Of a stretch of DNA of 8,048 bases, positions 6,845-8,048 are shown one piece after another. The translations under genes were made by a program, and so were the position numbers. The stretch is from CAZKTF01 sp964555565 (lineage in GTDB: Bacteria > Planctomycetota > JAJSAM01 > JAKLKS01): NCBI GenBank assembly GCA_964555565.1, contig CAZKTF010000169.1, positions 1 through 8,048 on the forward strand, in the 5' to 3' direction. Under the pieces are notes generated by a model. The model saw nothing but the letters and a program-made list of their open reading frames with translations, was not told the DNA's origin and did no database searches. Within the stretch, counting starts at the first letter, position 1; each line of letters begins with the position of its first letter.

Positions 6845-7597
6845 CTACTCCTCGTATCGAAGCACCTTGTCGATCTTCTCCTCGTGCTTCTTGTACCGCT
6901 CCCATCCGAGGAGCGTCGGGACCTTCTTCTGCTGCTCCAATAACATCTCGGACCACTTCTTGGCCCATGCGAGCCTCAGAGTCTTCCGGGCCTCGTCATC
7001 GCCCGCCCCTCGCACGGCCTCAGCAAAGTCCCTGTGGATCCCCCACTTCTGCCGAGACCACTCCTCGTAGAACCTCCGGGTTTCCGGCTCCACACCCGGC
7101 GGACCCCACTCGTCTCCGAGAATCAACTGGAGGGCACGGAGCCGGGAACCCACGAGGCGTTCGACATAGGCCGTCTCCCCCTCCTTGGACACGATGTCGT
7201 CCACCTGCTCGACAGTGGGAATGGCGTCGTGAAAGCCATCGAGGAACCGATCCTCCTCGCGACGGATCTCCACTTGGAAGAGGCCGGGCTTCCCCTTGTA
7301 TCCGCCGTAGGGAAGCAACTTCTGGCCGTCGGGGCCGACGGCGGGTGCTTCGTCCGAGGCGGGGTTCTTGGACTCGGCAGGACCATGTGCCGGAGGCGCG
7401 TCCGCGGGAGTCTCCTCCTTGGGCACCGTCGGGGAAGCGGTCGCCTGCTCGGCCAGCGGAAGCCTTGCGGACTCCGCGGGAACGCGCACGGTCCTGACCA
7501 CCACTCTCTCCGGAGACCCGAGGCGGCCGATGAGGAAGCCCACCGCGAGCGCGGAGAAGACGACGAGACCGCCGACGAGCAGGGACTTCGTACCCAT
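6845..7597 (-). CDS. Membrane-anchored protein with Pro/Ala linker and helical C-terminal domain, function unknown
   Basis: The protein has 250 residues and a hydrophobic N-terminal anchor at about 6-25 (LLVGGLVVFSALAVGFLIGR), which predicts a single-pass protein with its C-terminal part outside the cytoplasm. Residues about 50-95 are a Pro/Ala/Glu linker. Residues 107-250 are charged and probably all helical, rich in Trp, Arg and Glu (for example RRFYEEWSRQKWGIHRDFAE and LGWERYKKHEEKIDKVL). No cysteine or enzyme motif is visible, which points to a binding or scaffold role. I know no matching family. The start ATG at 7595-7597 has a good GGGAG ribosome binding site (7603-7607) five bases upstream. 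It lies 42 bases after the 87-codon gene and ten bases before the next one, so co-transcription is likely. The layout mirrors that of its downstream neighbour, although the C-terminal domains look unrelated. Confidence 0.72.
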   Translation of the reverse strand: MGTKSLLVGGLVVFSALAVGFLIGRLGSPERVVVRTVRVPAESARLPLAEQATASPTVPKEETPADAPPAHGPAESKNPASDEAPAVGPDGQKLLPYGGYKGKPGLFQVEIRREEDRFLDGFHDAIPTVEQVDDIVSKEGETAYVERLVGSRLRALQLILGDEWGPPGVEPETRRFYEEWSRQKWGIHRDFAEAVRGAGDDEARKTLRLAWAKKWSEMLLEQQKKVPTLLGWERYKKHEEKIDKVLRYEE

Positions 7598-7639
7598 CGC
7601 AACTCCCGGGGTTCGCTCCCGCCGAGGAAGGCACCGAGA

Positions 7640-7903
7640 CTACGGGGCCTCCTTCGCCTTCATCGCAGCCTTCTTCCTCATCTCCCGGCGCTTCAACCAC
7701 TGCTCGAAGGGGTACATGAGGAGGCCGAAGAAGAGGCCCATGAAGACCCCGTTCAGTGCGGCCTTCCCGAAGCCTCCCCAGTTCCCTGCCAGCCAGTCGA
7801 TGAGGGGGGAGAAGGCGAGGGCCCAGAGGACGACGCTCCCGAGCACGTAGGCGAGGTAGGGATGGACAACGGCCTCCGGCTCGGCCTTCGGATCTTCCGA
7901 CAT
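7640..7903 (-). CDS. Small two-helix inner-membrane protein, function unknown
   Basis: The product has 87 residues and two predicted membrane helices, about 17-38 (LAYVLGSVVLWALAFSPLID) and 48-67 (AALNGVFMGLFFGLLMYPFE), joined by a short Gly/Asn-rich turn. An acidic N-terminus and a strongly basic C-terminal tail (KRREMRKKAAMKAK) suggest that both ends are cytoplasmic. No catalytic motif is seen. Small proteins like this often act as accessory subunits or membrane platforms for neighbouring envelope proteins. It is the first complete gene of the minus-strand cluster. The start ATG at 7901-7903 is preceded by a G-run that could serve as a weak ribosome binding site about seven bases away. The family is not recognised. 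Confidence 0.7.
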   Translation of the reverse strand: MSEDPKAEPEAVVHPYLAYVLGSVVLWALAFSPLIDWLAGNWGGFGKAALNGVFMGLFFGLLMYPFEQWLKRREMRKKAAMKAKEAP

Positions 7904-7994
7904 GAATGGCCCCCCCGGAGATCCTATCCGAGGGCGCGGTGGTGTGGGGCCCGCACCTCCCGAGATGGGCTCCCCGAAGCAGACCGGCGACGGA
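7904..7994. promoter_or_regulatory. Upstream region of the three-gene membrane-protein cluster
   Basis: These 91 bases precede the 87-codon gene and should contain its promoter, unless it is co-transcribed with a gene further right. I found no convincing -35/-10 boxes, operator palindrome or riboswitch-like fold. The assignment rests on position only. Confidence 0.25.
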
Positions 7995-8048
7995 CTAGTG
8001 CCACACGCGGAAAGTTCCGGTACAGGTCACGAGGCCACCAGGTGCTGC
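7995..8048 (-). CDS. Possible 3' end of an upstream gene (partial)
   Basis: One minus-strand frame is open from the window edge to a TAG at 7995-7997 and encodes 17 residues ending GLVTCTGTFRVWH. The alternating hydrophobic and polar residues would suit a terminal beta strand. The piece is too short to assign, and an open run of this length can arise by chance. If real, it would be a gene 91 bases upstream of the membrane-protein cluster and perhaps in the same operon. Confidence 0.25.
   Translation of the reverse strand, partial: AAPGGLVTCTGTFRVWH

Noticed and set aside
7984..8003. TGGCAC on the minus strand (7998-8003) as the -24 half of a sigma-54 promoter for the membrane-protein cluster.
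   Set aside because: The expected -12 TTGC-type element at the right spacing is absent (CGTC is found), and the match overlaps the possible coding end of an upstream gene.

Overview
The window is very GC-rich bacterial chromosomal DNA, by eye above 70% G+C on the left and somewhat lower on the right. A large Ser/Thr kinase-ATPase-TPR protein and a 'TPR cytoplasmic protein' suggest a large-genome, signalling-rich bacterium of the Planctomycetota, Acidobacteriota or Myxococcota kind. The phylum is an inference from protein style; no marker gene is present. I see no tRNA, rRNA, CRISPR array, insertion sequence or origin.

Left part (1-5157): the last 39 codons of a plus-strand gene with an Ala/Lys/Arg-rich basic tail end at 122. 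Ten bases on, tail to tail, ends a 1280-residue minus-strand protein (133-3975). It has a PknB-like kinase domain, a STAND/AAA-type NTPase and nine contiguous 40-residue TPR units, which are visible in the DNA as a 120-bp period. From its start, a 135-bp spacer leads to a divergent gene (4111-5157) for a small-beta-domain plus TPR protein of a poorly characterised family.

Middle (5158-6027): the C-terminal half of an AbiEii/AbiGii-type nucleotidyltransferase toxin lies on the minus strand. Its N-terminal catalytic half is missing, so it is probably a decayed toxin-antitoxin or phage-defence locus. A 55-codon plus-strand frame with a possible ribosome binding site covers the segment where the toxin's front half should be. 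A 240-bp gene-free stretch with a perfect GC hairpin follows.

Right part (6028-8048): three tightly spaced minus-strand genes look like one operon, in the order 87-aa two-helix membrane protein, 250-aa anchored protein, 268-aa anchored protein. The last two share one layout (N-terminal membrane anchor, Pro/Ala-rich linker, C-terminal domain) but have different C-terminal domains. None belongs to a family I recognise. They may form an envelope complex and are the best candidate here for something undescribed. A short open frame at the right edge may be the end of a further upstream gene.
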